The position numbers and the translations under genes were made by a program. Under the pieces are notes generated by a model. That model searched no databases. It was not told where the DNA came from and saw only the letters and a program-made list of their open reading frames with translations. A stretch of DNA of 64,000 bases from Lutibacter sp. A80 (GTDB taxonomy: Bacteria > Bacteroidota > Bacteroidia > Flavobacteriales > Flavobacteriaceae): assembly GCF_022429645.1 (NCBI RefSeq), contig NZ_CP092480.1, positions 1,019,501-1,083,500 on the forward strand. The letters are read 5' to 3'. Positions within the stretch are counted from its first letter, which is position 1. Each line of letters begins with the position of its first letter. Below are positions 35,305-44,165 of this stretch, in pieces.

Positions 35305-36648
35305 TTAGATTCCGGTATAATTACTAGGTGTTATGGCTTTTAATTCTATTTTTATTTCGTTAGAAACTTCTAAACTATCAATAAAATCTGCCATAGATTT
35401 TTGAGTAATCTTTTCGTTTGTTCTTGTTAAACCTTTTAAAGCTTCATACGGATTTGGGTATGCTTCTCTTCTTAATATTGTTTGAATTGCTTCTGCAACA
35501 ACAGCCCAATGATTTTCTAAATCTTGTGCAAATTTTTCTTTATTAATTAATAACTTGTTCAATCCTTTTAACGTAGAAGTGAAGGCAATAATTGTATGAG
35601 CAAATGGAACTCCTACATTTCTTAAAACTGTAGAATCTGTTAAATCGCGTTGTAAACGAGAAATAGGAAGTTTTGCAGATAAATGTTCAAAAAGTGCATT
35701 TGCAATTCCTAAGTTACCTTCAGAATTTTCAAAATCTATAGGATTTACTTTATGAGGCATTGCCGATGAACCTACTTCGCCTTTTTTAATTTTTTGTTTA
35801 AAATAATCCATAGAAATATATGTCCAAATATCTCTATTAAAATCAATTAAAATAGTATTAATACGCTTTTGAGCATCAAAAATACCTGCAATATGATCGT
35901 AATGTTCTATTTGTGTAGTTGGAAAAGAATGGTGTAACCCCAAAACTTTTTCAACAAAATGAGTACCAAATGCTTTCCAATCTATTGTTGGATAAGCAAC
36001 TTTATGTGCGTTATAATTACCTGTTGCTCCTCCAAATTTAGCTGCATAAGGCACATTTTGTAATTGTTTTATTTGTTGCTCTATACGTTCTACAAATACT
36101 AGTATTTCTTTTCCTAAACGTGTAGGTGAAGCTGGTTGACCGTGTGTGCGTGCTAACATTGGTACATCTTCCCAAGCTACTGCTAATTGTCTTAATTTTT
36201 CTAAAAGAGTTGCAAGTTCTGGGTAGTAAACTACATCAAATGCATCATTAATTGATAATGGAGTAGCTGTATTATTAATATCTTGCGATGTTAATCCAAA
36301 ATGTATAAACTCTTTATATTTATGAAGGTTTAACGCATCAAATTTCTCTTTAATAAAATATTCTACAGCTTTTACATCGTGATTTGTTACACTCTCAATA
36401 TCTTTAATTTTTTGAGCATCTTCACTAGTAAAATCAATATAAACACTTCTTAATTTATCAAAAAGTTCAGTATCAAAATCAACTAATTGAGGCAATGGTA
36501 TTTCACATAATGCAATAAAATACTCAATTTCTACTTTAACCCTATATTTTATTAGTGCTTCTTCAGAAAAAAAAGCTGCTAAATTTTCTACTTTATTTCT
36601 ATATCTTCCATCTATTGGAGATATTGCGTTTAAACTTGTTAATGCCAT
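35305..36648 (-). CDS. purB: Adenylosuccinate lyase
   Basis: A 447-residue cytoplasmic lyase that removes fumarate from SAICAR and adenylosuccinate in purine synthesis. Fumarase-superfamily signatures are LTSQDINNTA near 118-127, ARTHGQPASPTRLGKE near 162-177, and the flexible catalytic loop GEVGSSAMPHKVNPIDFENSEGN near 285-307 with the catalytic Ser. The N-terminus ALTSLNAISPIDGRY is typical of the longer E. coli-like type. A -7 box lies about 25 bases upstream. The small lipoprotein and TerC genes follow within 15 bases. Confidence 0.96.
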   Translation of the reverse strand: MALTSLNAISPIDGRYRNKVENLAAFFSEEALIKYRVKVEIEYFIALCEIPLPQLVDFDTELFDKLRSVYIDFTSEDAQKIKDIESVTNHDVKAVEYFIKEKFDALNLHKYKEFIHFGLTSQDINNTATPLSINDAFDVVYYPELATLLEKLRQLAVAWEDVPMLARTHGQPASPTRLGKEILVFVERIEQQIKQLQNVPYAAKFGGATGNYNAHKVAYPTIDWKAFGTHFVEKVLGLHHSFPTTQIEHYDHIAGIFDAQKRINTILIDFNRDIWTYISMDYFKQKIKKGEVGSSAMPHKVNPIDFENSEGNLGIANALFEHLSAKLPISRLQRDLTDSTVLRNVGVPFAHTIIAFTSTLKGLNKLLINKEKFAQDLENHWAVVAEAIQTILRREAYPNPYEALKGLTRTNEKITQKSMADFIDSLEVSNEIKIELKAITPSNYTGI

Positions 36649-36672
36649 CTTTTAGTTTTGTGTTGAAAAATG

Positions 36673-36680
36673 CAAAATTA
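36673..36680 (-). promoter_or_regulatory. -7 box of purB
   Basis: TAATTTTG on the reverse strand, a perfect TAnnTTTG, 24 bases before the ATG. A TTG lies only 14 bases further up, so the -33 element is uncertain. Confidence 0.45.
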
Positions 36681-36706
36681 ATGAAATAAAGCTACAATTT
36701 GAAATT

Positions 36707-37276
36707 TTATTGCTTGTTTATCAAGCCCAGAGTAATCTTTCCTCTTGCTTTATATGCTGCGCTTTCTTTTGCTATGTTTTGCTCCAAAATTAACTTTAAT
36801 TCGCTGTGTACCCAATCAGAATTCTTACCCAATAAAAATAAAGTTGTCATTGTATAAGCTTTTATAGCAACTTTATGTTGGCTAATCATCCAATCGAAAC
36901 CAGTCTCAATAATTCTATCAACCTGTTTTTTTGTGAGCACTTCTTTAACAATTGAATTATTTTTAGAAGTGTAAGCTTTTGCTATAAACCCATATATTTT
37001 AGCTGCTGGACGTACGGCGCTTCCAAAATAAAGTTTTCCAATATTTAATGTAAATTCTTCTAAATACGGAGCTATCCAATCTAATTTTTCGGTAAGCACA
37101 TATTCTAAAACCCAAGCTGCTTTAACCGATAATTTATTATCTACTTCAAAAACAATTTCTATTAAGAATTTAAGTAATTCGGGATTTTCTAAAACTAAAT
37201 TACTTACTTGTAACCTATTTACTCTTAAAGCTGGTCCTAAATTATTTAACTGTTGTAATAAAAAGTTTTTTGTCAA
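36707..37276 (-). CDS. HEAT-like helical repeat protein next to purB
   Basis: A 189-residue, apparently all-helical soluble protein. Repeating helix pairs (LVLENPELLKFLIEIVFEVDNKLSVKAAWVLEYVL; PAAKIYGFIAKAYT; VAIKAYTMTTLFLLG) suggest an alpha-solenoid of HEAT type, probably for protein contacts. It precedes purB by 58 bases, an arrangement I associate with flavobacteria, but its function is unknown. The start appears to be TTG at 37274-37276: an in-frame stop lies three codons upstream and no ATG is available before the domain. Confidence 0.7.
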   Translation of the reverse strand: MTKNFLLQQLNNLGPALRVNRLQVSNLVLENPELLKFLIEIVFEVDNKLSVKAAWVLEYVLTEKLDWIAPYLEEFTLNIGKLYFGSAVRPAAKIYGFIAKAYTSKNNSIVKEVLTKKQVDRIIETGFDWMISQHKVAIKAYTMTTLFLLGKNSDWVHSELKLILEQNIAKESAAYKARGKITLGLINKQ

Positions 37277-37315
37277 ATTAAATTATTTATAAATTTTAAA
37301 CTTACCTATAACTGG

Positions 37316-37441
37316 TTATTTTTCAGATTCTTTATCTTTATTTTTTGGCGACAATTTATATAATAAATACACAAATCCAACGATTATATGTAATAATACC
37401 AACGCTACTATTGTATAAAACCAAAAGTTTGAAATTGCCAT
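37316..37441 (-). CDS. 41-residue single-span membrane peptide
   Basis: ATG at 37439-37441 opens a 41-codon frame ending TAA at 37316-37318. The product begins MAISNFWFYTIVALVLLHII, continues with GFVYLLYKL and ends in a charged tail (SPKNKDKESEK). That is one transmembrane helix (about 7-28) with a cytoplasmic basic/acidic tail. It fills the gap between the HEAT-like gene and the divergent haem-binding gene and is separated by about 40 bases from the former. Family unknown. The clean membrane topology and unbroken frame support a real gene. Confidence 0.6.
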   Translation of the reverse strand: MAISNFWFYTIVALVLLHIIVGFVYLLYKLSPKNKDKESEK

Positions 37442-37507
37442 AATTTAGTTTTGTTGTTAAATTTATAAAAAGAAAACAATATCTTTATTCTTTAAATCTA
37501 AAAAATA

Positions 37508-37945
37508 ATGAAAAAAACACTCTTAATAATTTTTATAATTGTCATTGTAATTCAATTTATAAGGCCTAAAAAAAATATTTCTAATGAAGTAATAAATGAT
37601 ATTACTACTGTAATTACGGTTCCAGAAAATGTGCAAGAAATAATAAAAACCTCGTGTGCAGATTGTCATTCAAACACTACAGAATACCCTTGGTATAGTG
37701 AAATTGCTCCTATTTCTTGGTATTTAGCGTCGCATGTTAATGATGGTAAAAACCATTTAAATTTTTCTGAATGGGCTACTTACAACAACAATCAGAAAGA
37801 GCATATTATTAAAGATTTAAAAAAAGAATTGAAATCTAGAAAAATGCCCTTAAATAGTTATTTATGGATACATAAAGATGCTGTAGTTTCTGCAGAACAA
37901 TATAAAATACTTTTAGATTGGGTAAATACACTTAAAGCAGAATAA
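37508..37945 (+). CDS. Haem-binding domain protein (cytochrome-like, CxxCH)
   Basis: A 145-residue protein with an N-terminal membrane anchor (2-18) and a periplasmic domain carrying one c-type haem site, SCADCH near residues 49-54. It is followed by SNTTEYPWYSEIAPISWYLASHVNDGK, the pattern of the Haem_bd family. The conserved W and H residues after the CxxCH are typical. It may carry electrons or sense redox state. The MORN-repeat protein starts four bases after its stop. Confidence 0.88.
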   Translation: MKKTLLIIFIIVIVIQFIRPKKNISNEVINDITTVITVPENVQEIIKTSCADCHSNTTEYPWYSEIAPISWYLASHVNDGKNHLNFSEWATYNNNQKEHIIKDLKKELKSRKMPLNSYLWIHKDAVVSAEQYKILLDWVNTLKAE

Positions 37946-37949
37946 AATA

Positions 37950-38597
37950 ATGAGAGTTAAAGTATATTACGTTTTAATAACCTGCTTATTTTTTCTTTTT
38001 AACGTTTCTACTAATGCTCAAGAAAAAATAAATAAATTCGATTTAAACGGAAAAAGAGATGGTATTTGGAAAAAATATTATCCTAATAACAACATCAGAT
38101 ACCAAGGAACTTTTAAAGCTGGTAAAGAAATAGGTGTTTTTAAATATTACGACATTACAGGTGCTACACACCCTATAATTATTAAAACATTTAAACCTAA
38201 TAGTGCTATTGCTTCTGTTAGTTTTTATAATATAAAAGGTATTTTAGAAAGTACAGGTACTATGGAGGGCAAAAGTAGAATTGGTACTTGGCGCTATTAT
38301 TACCCTGATGGAAAAACATTAATGATTGAAGAAAATTATAAAAATAATGTACTAGACGGCCTATACAAAAGCTATTATAAAAATGGAAAAACCAACGAAA
38401 TTCTCAATTACTCTTCAGGAAAATTAAATGGAAATATAAAACGCTATTCAGATAGTGGTATTTTATTAGACGATTTAAATTATATTGATGGAAAGCTTAA
38501 TGGTATTGCTAAATATTATACTATAAATGGAGAATTACTTTCTAAAGGACACTATAAAGATGATGAAAAAATTGGTGAATGGGTAATTAATAAATAG
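37950..38597 (+). CDS. Exported MORN-repeat (YwqK-like) protein
   Basis: A 215-residue exported protein with a signal peptide (1-24, ending TNAQ) and about six MORN_2 repeats of the form GKRDGIWKKYYPNNNIRYQGTFKAGKEIGVFKYY, DGLYKSYYKNGK, NGNIKRYSDSG and NGIAKYYTINGE. Databases often call such proteins toxin-antitoxin system YwqK family antitoxin. There is no toxin gene beside it, and the signal peptide argues against that name. It is translated right after the haem-binding protein. Function unknown. Confidence 0.85.
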   Translation: MRVKVYYVLITCLFFLFNVSTNAQEKINKFDLNGKRDGIWKKYYPNNNIRYQGTFKAGKEIGVFKYYDITGATHPIIIKTFKPNSAIASVSFYNIKGILESTGTMEGKSRIGTWRYYYPDGKTLMIEENYKNNVLDGLYKSYYKNGKTNEILNYSSGKLNGNIKRYSDSGILLDDLNYIDGKLNGIAKYYTINGELLSKGHYKDDEKIGEWVINK

Positions 38598-38702
38598 GAA
38601 ACATCAGAAAATTAGAATAATTTAAAGCAATAATTCTATATTGCACAAAATTTAAAATAAATTTTCAGTTAATAAAACAATAATTAATTAAAACTTTTAA
38701 CA

Positions 38703-39344
38703 TTGGATATCTCAAAAATTTTTTCAAATAACAAAAAGTGGATTGCTAAAAGACTTAAACATGACGAAGATTATTTTACAAATTTAGCAAAAGGTCAAAG
38801 TCCTGAAATTTTATACATCGGTTGCTCAGACAGCAGAGTAACTGCAGAAGATCTAATGGGAATGCGTCCTGGTGAAGTTTTTGTTCACAGAAACATAGCA
38901 AATATGGTTCCTAACACAGATTTAAGTGCAATGTCTGTAATAAATTATGCCGTTAGCCATTTAAAAGTAAAACACGTTGTAGTTTGTGGGCATTATTCTT
39001 GTGGAGGTGTTAAAGCTGCTATGCAATCTGAAGATTTAGGAATTTTAAATCCGTGGTTAAGAAACATTAGAGATGTTTATAGATTACACCAAACAGAATT
39101 GGATTTAATTACAGATGAAACTGAAAAATACAATAGATTGGTTGAATTAAATGTTCAAGAGCAATGTGTTAATGTTTTAAAAACTGCTGATATTCAAAAA
39201 GCAATTTTAGAAAATCGTGTTACCGTACATGGTTGGGTGTGGGATATACATTCAGGTAAATTAGTAGATTTAGAAATTGATTTCGACAAAATATTAAAAG
39301 ATATTAGAGGTATTTACCACCTTTCAATTGAAAAAAATAGTTAA
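38703..39344 (+). CDS. Beta-class carbonic anhydrase
   Basis: A 213-residue cytoplasmic zinc enzyme interconverting CO2 and bicarbonate. Zinc ligands are C41 (IGCSDSR, with the D43/R45 dyad), H97 and C100 (CGHYSCGG). ENRVTVHGWVWDIHSGKL near 180-197 is the conserved C-terminal strand. Length fits the family. The start codon is TTG (38703); no in-frame ATG occurs before the catalytic core. A SulP anion transporter, a family that includes bicarbonate carriers, lies 2.5 kb downstream. Confidence 0.94.
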   Translation: MDISKIFSNNKKWIAKRLKHDEDYFTNLAKGQSPEILYIGCSDSRVTAEDLMGMRPGEVFVHRNIANMVPNTDLSAMSVINYAVSHLKVKHVVVCGHYSCGGVKAAMQSEDLGILNPWLRNIRDVYRLHQTELDLITDETEKYNRLVELNVQEQCVNVLKTADIQKAILENRVTVHGWVWDIHSGKLVDLEIDFDKILKDIRGIYHLSIEKNS

Positions 39345-39365
39345 TTATTTTTAATTTCTAAAAAT

Positions 39366-39460
39366 AAAAAAGCTGTTTAAAAATTAAAAAATCATCAGGA
39401 AAAGATTCTGAAACAAGTCTAGAATGACGATTTTTTAAAGATTTTTAAACAGCTTTTTTT
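39366..39460. repeat. Long inverted-repeat element with dispersed-repeat core
   Basis: Arms AAAAAAGCTGTTTAAAAAT (39366-39384) and the complement (39441-39459) enclose a second stem (TAAAAAATCATC/GACGATTTTTTA, one mismatch). An inner segment (39403-39430) resembles, in reverse orientation, the CGTCATTCTGAACTTGTTTCAGAATCT dispersed repeat common in Bacteroidota genomes. It separates two convergent genes and ends in a T run. Confidence 0.75.
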
Positions 39461-39476
39461 GTATAATTATATTTCC

Positions 39477-40772
39477 CTAAACAAAAAACTGAACAATAAA
39501 TAACACAGCTATAACAATCATAATAGGTGTTATTTCTTTATATTTTCCTGTAAGTAATTTTAATAAAACATAAGACAACATTCCAAATACTATACCTTCA
39601 GCAATACTATATGTTAAAGGCATCATAATAATTGTAAAAAATGCTGGAATTGCTTCTGTAAAATCTTTTAAATCAATTTTCATTATTGGAGAAATCATAA
39701 ACAACCCAACAATTATTAAAGCTGGAGCCGTTGCTGCGTCTGGAATTATCATAAACAATGGTGCAAAAAACAATGAAAGAGCAAACATACCTGCAACTGT
39801 TAAAGCTGTCATTCCTGTTTTTCCTCCTTCAGCAACACCTGCTGCACTTTCCACATAAGTAGTTACAGTAGAAGTTCCTAAAATTGCTCCTATAAAAGTA
39901 CCTATAGAATCTGCAAATAATGCTTGTTTAACTCTTGGCACTTTTCCATCTTTATCTAACATTCCAGATTTTGAAGACACACCTATTAACGTTCCAACAG
40001 TATCAAACATATCTACAAATAAGAATGTAAATAATACAATTAACATATCTATTGTAAATACTTGTGAAAAATCAAATTTGAAAAATATTGGCTCAATAGA
40101 TGGAGGTAAACTAACAAATGTAAAGTTTTCTGGAATTACAGTAACGCCAACAAATAAACCTAAAATAGTTGAAGTTAAAATTCCAATTAAAATAGCTCCT
40201 TTTATTTTTCTAGTTAATAAAACACCAATGATTAAAACACCAGCCATACCGACTAAAACAGCAGGATTTTTCATATCTCCTAAACTTACTAAAGTTGCTG
40301 GATTATCAACTACTAAACCTGTACCTTTTAAACCTATAAAAGCAATAAACAATCCAATACCAACTGAAACTGCGTGTTTTAAATTTAAAGGAATAGAATT
40401 AACTATTAACTCTCGAATGTTAAATACGGTTAATATTATAAAAATAATACCTTCTAAAAATACTGCTGTTAAGGCAAACTCCCAAGAATAGCCCATTCCA
40501 AGTACTACTGTAAATGCAAAAAACGCATTTAATCCCATACCTGGCGCTAAGGCAAAAGGTAATTTAGCAACCAAAGCCATTACTAAAGTTGCAATAACTG
40601 CAGACAATGCGGTTGCAGTAAAAACTGCATCTTTATCCATTCCTGCTTCGCTTAAAATCCCAGGATTTACAGCCAAAATATATACCATTGTCATAAACGT
40701 GGTAATTCCAGCAATAATTTCTGTTTTTAAAGTTGATTTATTTTCTGTTATTTTAAAAAATTTATCTAACAT
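39477..40772 (-). CDS. NCS2 purine permease, AzgA/PbuG type
   Basis: A 431-residue inner-membrane transporter with about 12-14 helices for adenine, guanine or hypoxanthine uptake. Diagnostic parts are TEIIAGITTFMTMVYILAVNPGILS (17-41), PFALAPGMGLNAFFAFTVVLGMGYSW (72-97), FVDMFDTVGTLIGVSSKSGM near 249-268 and GTSTVTTYVESAAGVAEGGKTG near 300-321. These separate the AzgA-like group from UraA-like permeases. The Tsx-like DUF5020 barrel gene is nine bases upstream on the same strand, suggesting a paired outer- and inner-membrane purine uptake route. Confidence 0.93.
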   Translation of the reverse strand: MLDKFFKITENKSTLKTEIIAGITTFMTMVYILAVNPGILSEAGMDKDAVFTATALSAVIATLVMALVAKLPFALAPGMGLNAFFAFTVVLGMGYSWEFALTAVFLEGIIFIILTVFNIRELIVNSIPLNLKHAVSVGIGLFIAFIGLKGTGLVVDNPATLVSLGDMKNPAVLVGMAGVLIIGVLLTRKIKGAILIGILTSTILGLFVGVTVIPENFTFVSLPPSIEPIFFKFDFSQVFTIDMLIVLFTFLFVDMFDTVGTLIGVSSKSGMLDKDGKVPRVKQALFADSIGTFIGAILGTSTVTTYVESAAGVAEGGKTGMTALTVAGMFALSLFFAPLFMIIPDAATAPALIIVGLFMISPIMKIDLKDFTEAIPAFFTIIMMPLTYSIAEGIVFGMLSYVLLKLLTGKYKEITPIMIVIAVLFIVQFFV

Positions 40773-40781
40773 AATTATAGT

Positions 40782-41420
40782 TTATATATTCCATTTAATA
40801 GCTAAAGTTGGTCTTCCTTTTATTGCATCACTCCCACCAGCAAAATTTGATGAAATCTCTAATTCCCCTCCTACAGAAAATGTTTTATTTAAATGATACC
40901 ATAATTGTGGTTCTGCTAAAAACACAGTATTATCAGACAAACCATTTTCTGTCCATAAATCTGCAAATCCTGTAAATGTTAATTTATCAGCTATTACATT
41001 CCAATACCAAGTTCCTGTTACCTGAAAATTCCCTTCTCCATCAGCTCCGGTAAATGCTTTATAACCTGCGTATGTAGAAAATCCCCACTTAGCATTTCCT
41101 TTACTATAATTTGCCCCAAAAATCCAAGCTTCTGGAATTGTAAAACTATTTGTATGTCCTGCATTGTATTCAACATGTAAACCAACTGGCATTTTTTCAG
41201 TTTTAAGCACACGGGCAATTTCATAATATGCATTACTTGTACCTGTTACAGAATCGTAATCAAAATCTACAAACGTAAAAGTGTTACCATATTTATCCAT
41301 TTTAAAAAGTTCAAAAGTAGTAGTAAGGTGTCCTCTTTCAAAATCGTTATGCAGTTGAAAGTTTTGTGAAGTAACAATTGTTGTTACTAAAATTGCAAAA
41401 AGAAAGGTTAATTTTTTCAT
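40782..41420 (-). CDS. DUF5020 outer-membrane barrel (Tsx-like)
   Basis: A 212-residue exported protein. The signal peptide spans 1-18, then come amphipathic strands (HLTTTFELFKMDKYGNTFTFVDFDYDS, GFSTYAGYKAF, FLAEPQLWYHLN, FSVGGELEISSNF) and the C-terminal aromatic-basic strand TLAIKWNI. Size and strand pattern resemble the nucleoside channel Tsx and match DUF5020. Its gene precedes the purine permease by nine bases, supporting a channel role for nucleobases or nucleosides. This specificity is inferred from context. Confidence 0.8.
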   Translation of the reverse strand: MKKLTFLFAILVTTIVTSQNFQLHNDFERGHLTTTFELFKMDKYGNTFTFVDFDYDSVTGTSNAYYEIARVLKTEKMPVGLHVEYNAGHTNSFTIPEAWIFGANYSKGNAKWGFSTYAGYKAFTGADGEGNFQVTGTWYWNVIADKLTFTGFADLWTENGLSDNTVFLAEPQLWYHLNKTFSVGGELEISSNFAGGSDAIKGRPTLAIKWNI

Positions 41421-41808
41421 TGTTGAATACTATTTATGGTTAATTAAATTTAAACGTCAAAAATACGCTTTAAAACCATTGATAATTCATTTGTTAAAAT
41501 TCAATTATTAACACTTAATTAACTATTTATAACCAGATTAAATAATAATTGGATGGTTATACTATTGATTTATATAATATTCAATAAAATATTATTAAAA
41601 TTAAAAAACTAACAACCAATAATCTAAATTGGATAATAGTCCGTTAAAGCTTCTTAAAAATTGGGCTATATTTTCTATTTCCATAATTTATATTCAAAGA
41701 AAAATTAAATATTACATAAAAGAAATCGTTCATTTAAAAAAAGTATTGCTAATTTTATACTATTAGCTTTATAAAATTATTAAATTTGCATTTTAATTAT
41801 TTATCGAA
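41421..41808. other. Divergent spacer between DUF5020 and SulP genes
   Basis: 388 bases without a gene. It contains a perfect -7 box TATTTTTG on the reverse strand (41458-41465) for DUF5020, a perfect -7 box TAAATTTG on the forward strand (41781-41788) for SulP, and the inverted repeat TATAACCA..TGGTTATA (41528-41535 and 41554-41561). I see no purine riboswitch on either strand. Confidence 0.5.
41528..41561. promoter_or_regulatory. Operator-like inverted repeat TATAACCA-N18-TGGTTATA
   Basis: Two perfect 8-base arms separated by 18 bases lie about 65 bases upstream of the DUF5020 -7 box. It could bind a regulator of the purine uptake pair or of SulP. Pattern only. Confidence 0.3.
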
Positions 41809-43470
41809 ATGCAAAAAGAGTTTATTCCAAAATTGTTTTCACTTTTAAAACAAGGAATATCTAAAGAAACTTTAATTAAGGACATTCTTTCTGGTTTAAT
41901 TGTAGGAATTGTAGCACTTCCTTTAGCAATTGCGTTTGCAATAGCTTCGGGTGTTTCTCCTGAAAAAGGGATAATAACAGCAGTAATAGCCGGATTGGTA
42001 ATTTCAGTTTTTGGAGGAAGTAGAGTTCAAATTGGTGGTCCAACTGGTGCGTTTATTGTAATTGTTTATGGCATTGTGCAAGAATATGGTGTAAACGGAC
42101 TTACAATTGCAACTTTTATGGCAGGTTTTATTATTATTATAATGGGCTTTGCTAAATTAGGAAATTACTTAAAATTTATTCCTTATTCACTTATTGTGGG
42201 TTTTACTAGTGGAATTGCACTTATCATTTTTTCATCTCAAATAAATGATTTTTTAGGACTTAATATTTCAAATGTTCCAGCTGATTTTATAGATAAATGG
42301 ATCGCTTATTTTAATAATTTTGACAATATTAACTGGTATGCAATTGCAATAGCTACAGTAACTATTTTAATTACACTCTATTTTCAAAAATTAATACCTA
42401 AAATACCAGGTTCTATTATAGCTATTTTACTTGCCACACTTGTAGTACAATATTTTAATATTCCTGTTGCAACTATTGAAAGTAATTATGGTGAAATTCC
42501 TAGTAGCATAAGTATGCCTTCAATTCCAAAAGTAGATTTTGAAATTATAAAAGCCCTTATACAACCGGCATTTGCAATTGCAATTTTAGGAAGTATTGAA
42601 TCGTTGCTTTCAGCTGTAGTTTCAGACTCTATGATTGGTGGTAAACACCGTTCAAATATGGAATTAATAGCTCAGGGAGCTGCAAATGCCTTTGGAGCTC
42701 TTTTTGGTGGAATTCCAGCAACTGGTGCTATTGCCAGAACTGCTACTAACGTAAAAAATGGTGGTAGAACTCCAATTGCAGGTATTGTACATGCTTTGGC
42801 GTTACTTGCTATTATGCTATTATTTGCTCCTTATGCAAAACTAATTCCAATGTCGTGTTTAGCAGGTATTTTAATTGTTGTAGCTTATCATATGAGCGAA
42901 TGGAGACAATTTAAATCCATTTTAAAAGGAAATAAAACAGATGTTATTATTTTATTAACTACGTTCTTTTTAACTGTCATTTTTGATTTAATTATAGCTA
43001 TTGAAATTGGAATTGTACTTGCTAGTCTTATGTTTATGAAAAGGATGAGTGAATCTATTCATATTAAAAATATTACTTCTGAAACTAAAACAGGTGAACA
43101 CCTTTTTGATGAAGAATTATCTGACCTACCAAAAGAAGTACTGCTTTACGAAATAAATGGTCCTTTATTTTTTGGAGCCGCAAGGCAATTTCAAGAAACA
43201 ATTACTGCCTTTAACAAGGATTACAAAGTTATTATTTTGAGAATGCGCTATGTTCCTATGATTGATGCTACAGGTTTTCAAAGCTTAAAAGAAATTATTA
43301 AAACTTTTAAAGAAGAAGGTATTTTAATAATATTATCAGGTATTAGCCCTGACCTAAGAGCTGATTTTAGAAAAAATGACATTTATTCGGTTATTGAAAG
43401 AAAATATATTGTTACCAATATAACTATGGCTATTTCTAGAGCTAAAAAGCATTTAAATATAGAAGAATAA
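41809..43470 (+). CDS. SulP family inorganic anion transporter
   Basis: A 553-residue SLC26/SulP carrier. The transmembrane part (about 15-410) has the signatures LPLAIAFAIASGVSPEKGIITAVIAG and GGSRVQIGGPTGAFIVI, and FGGIPATGAIARTATNVKNGGRTP near 300-323. A C-terminal cytoplasmic STAS domain (about 435-545) contains MRYVPMIDATGFQSL. Substrates in the family include sulfate, bicarbonate and dicarboxylates. A carbonic anhydrase gene nearby makes bicarbonate attractive here, but this is inference. It has its own -7 box 20 bases before the ATG. Confidence 0.93.
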   Translation: MQKEFIPKLFSLLKQGISKETLIKDILSGLIVGIVALPLAIAFAIASGVSPEKGIITAVIAGLVISVFGGSRVQIGGPTGAFIVIVYGIVQEYGVNGLTIATFMAGFIIIIMGFAKLGNYLKFIPYSLIVGFTSGIALIIFSSQINDFLGLNISNVPADFIDKWIAYFNNFDNINWYAIAIATVTILITLYFQKLIPKIPGSIIAILLATLVVQYFNIPVATIESNYGEIPSSISMPSIPKVDFEIIKALIQPAFAIAILGSIESLLSAVVSDSMIGGKHRSNMELIAQGAANAFGALFGGIPATGAIARTATNVKNGGRTPIAGIVHALALLAIMLLFAPYAKLIPMSCLAGILIVVAYHMSEWRQFKSILKGNKTDVIILLTTFFLTVIFDLIIAIEIGIVLASLMFMKRMSESIHIKNITSETKTGEHLFDEELSDLPKEVLLYEINGPLFFGAARQFQETITAFNKDYKVIILRMRYVPMIDATGFQSLKEIIKTFKEEGILIILSGISPDLRADFRKNDIYSVIERKYIVTNITMAISRAKKHLNIEE

Positions 43471-43628
43471 GGTAGATTTCTACTTCCCATGTAGAAATTA
43501 ATACCTTCATTCTTATTGAAGAAACTACAGTAACTAACAAACTAGCCATTATAATTACATTAACTTTATAAATAGTAACTATGCTCAATAATAAATATCT
43601 GGTTTAAAATCAATATTGTTTATTAAAA

Positions 43629-44054
43629 CTATTGGTTTCCAAAAGCTGTTAAAACCAAGCTTCTGCTTCCGCCATTATCTCTATGTTCACACAAATAAAT
43701 TCCTTGCCAAATACCTAAATTTAATTTCCCATTGGTTATAGGAACTTGAATTGAGTTCCCTAATAAAGAAGTTTTTATATGTGCTGGCATATCATTAGGA
43801 CCTTCATAGGTATGTATATAATAAGGCATATTTTCGGGAACCATTGTATTAAAATGACTTTCAAAATCAGTTCTAACGGTTGGATCCGCATTTTCATTTA
43901 TAGTTAAACTTGCAGAAGTGTGTTTTATAAAAACTTGCAATTGTCCTATTGAAATTTGTTTCAACTCTGGAAATGCTTTTATAATATCGGAAGTAATTAA
44001 ATGAAACCCTCTTTTAAATGGTTTTAAACTTATATTTTTTTGATAAAATTTCAT
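43629..44054 (-). CDS. YjbQ/UPF0047 family protein
   Basis: A 141-residue soluble protein. It has FIKHTSASLTINENADPTVRTDF near 46-68, HTYEGPNDMPAHIKTSLLG and LGIWQGIYLCEHRD near 115-128, the conserved His and Glu residues of the UPF0047 family. Members show weak thiamine-phosphate synthase activity and are often named secondary thiamine-phosphate synthase, but the true role is unclear. I start at ATG 44054; the frame extends two codons further to a TTG at 44060, which is less likely. Confidence 0.9.
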   Translation of the reverse strand: MKFYQKNISLKPFKRGFHLITSDIIKAFPELKQISIGQLQVFIKHTSASLTINENADPTVRTDFESHFNTMVPENMPYYIHTYEGPNDMPAHIKTSLLGNSIQVPITNGKLNLGIWQGIYLCEHRDNGGSRSLVLTAFGNQ

Positions 44055-44165
44055 ATACAATAATATATTAATGATACCTGAACAAGCACAACAAGTAGAT
44101 GTAACTACTAATACTTACACCATCTTTTTTATAAATAATGGCTTAATTATATAAATAACAACTAT

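Noticed and set aside
37950..38597. Antitoxin label for the MORN-repeat protein
   Set aside because: It has a signal peptide and no adjacent toxin gene; the name is an annotation habit for YwqK-like repeats.
40078..40491. Forward frame of 137 codons inside the purine permease gene
   Set aside because: Antisense of a conserved transporter with typical shadow composition rich in Lys, Pro and Ile.
41421..41808. Purine riboswitch upstream of the purine uptake genes
   Set aside because: Neither strand shows the conserved purine aptamer junction sequences.
43476..43498. Hairpin ATTTCTAC..GTAGAAAT after SulP as terminator
   Set aside because: The 8-bp stem is not followed by a T run, so termination is unsupported.
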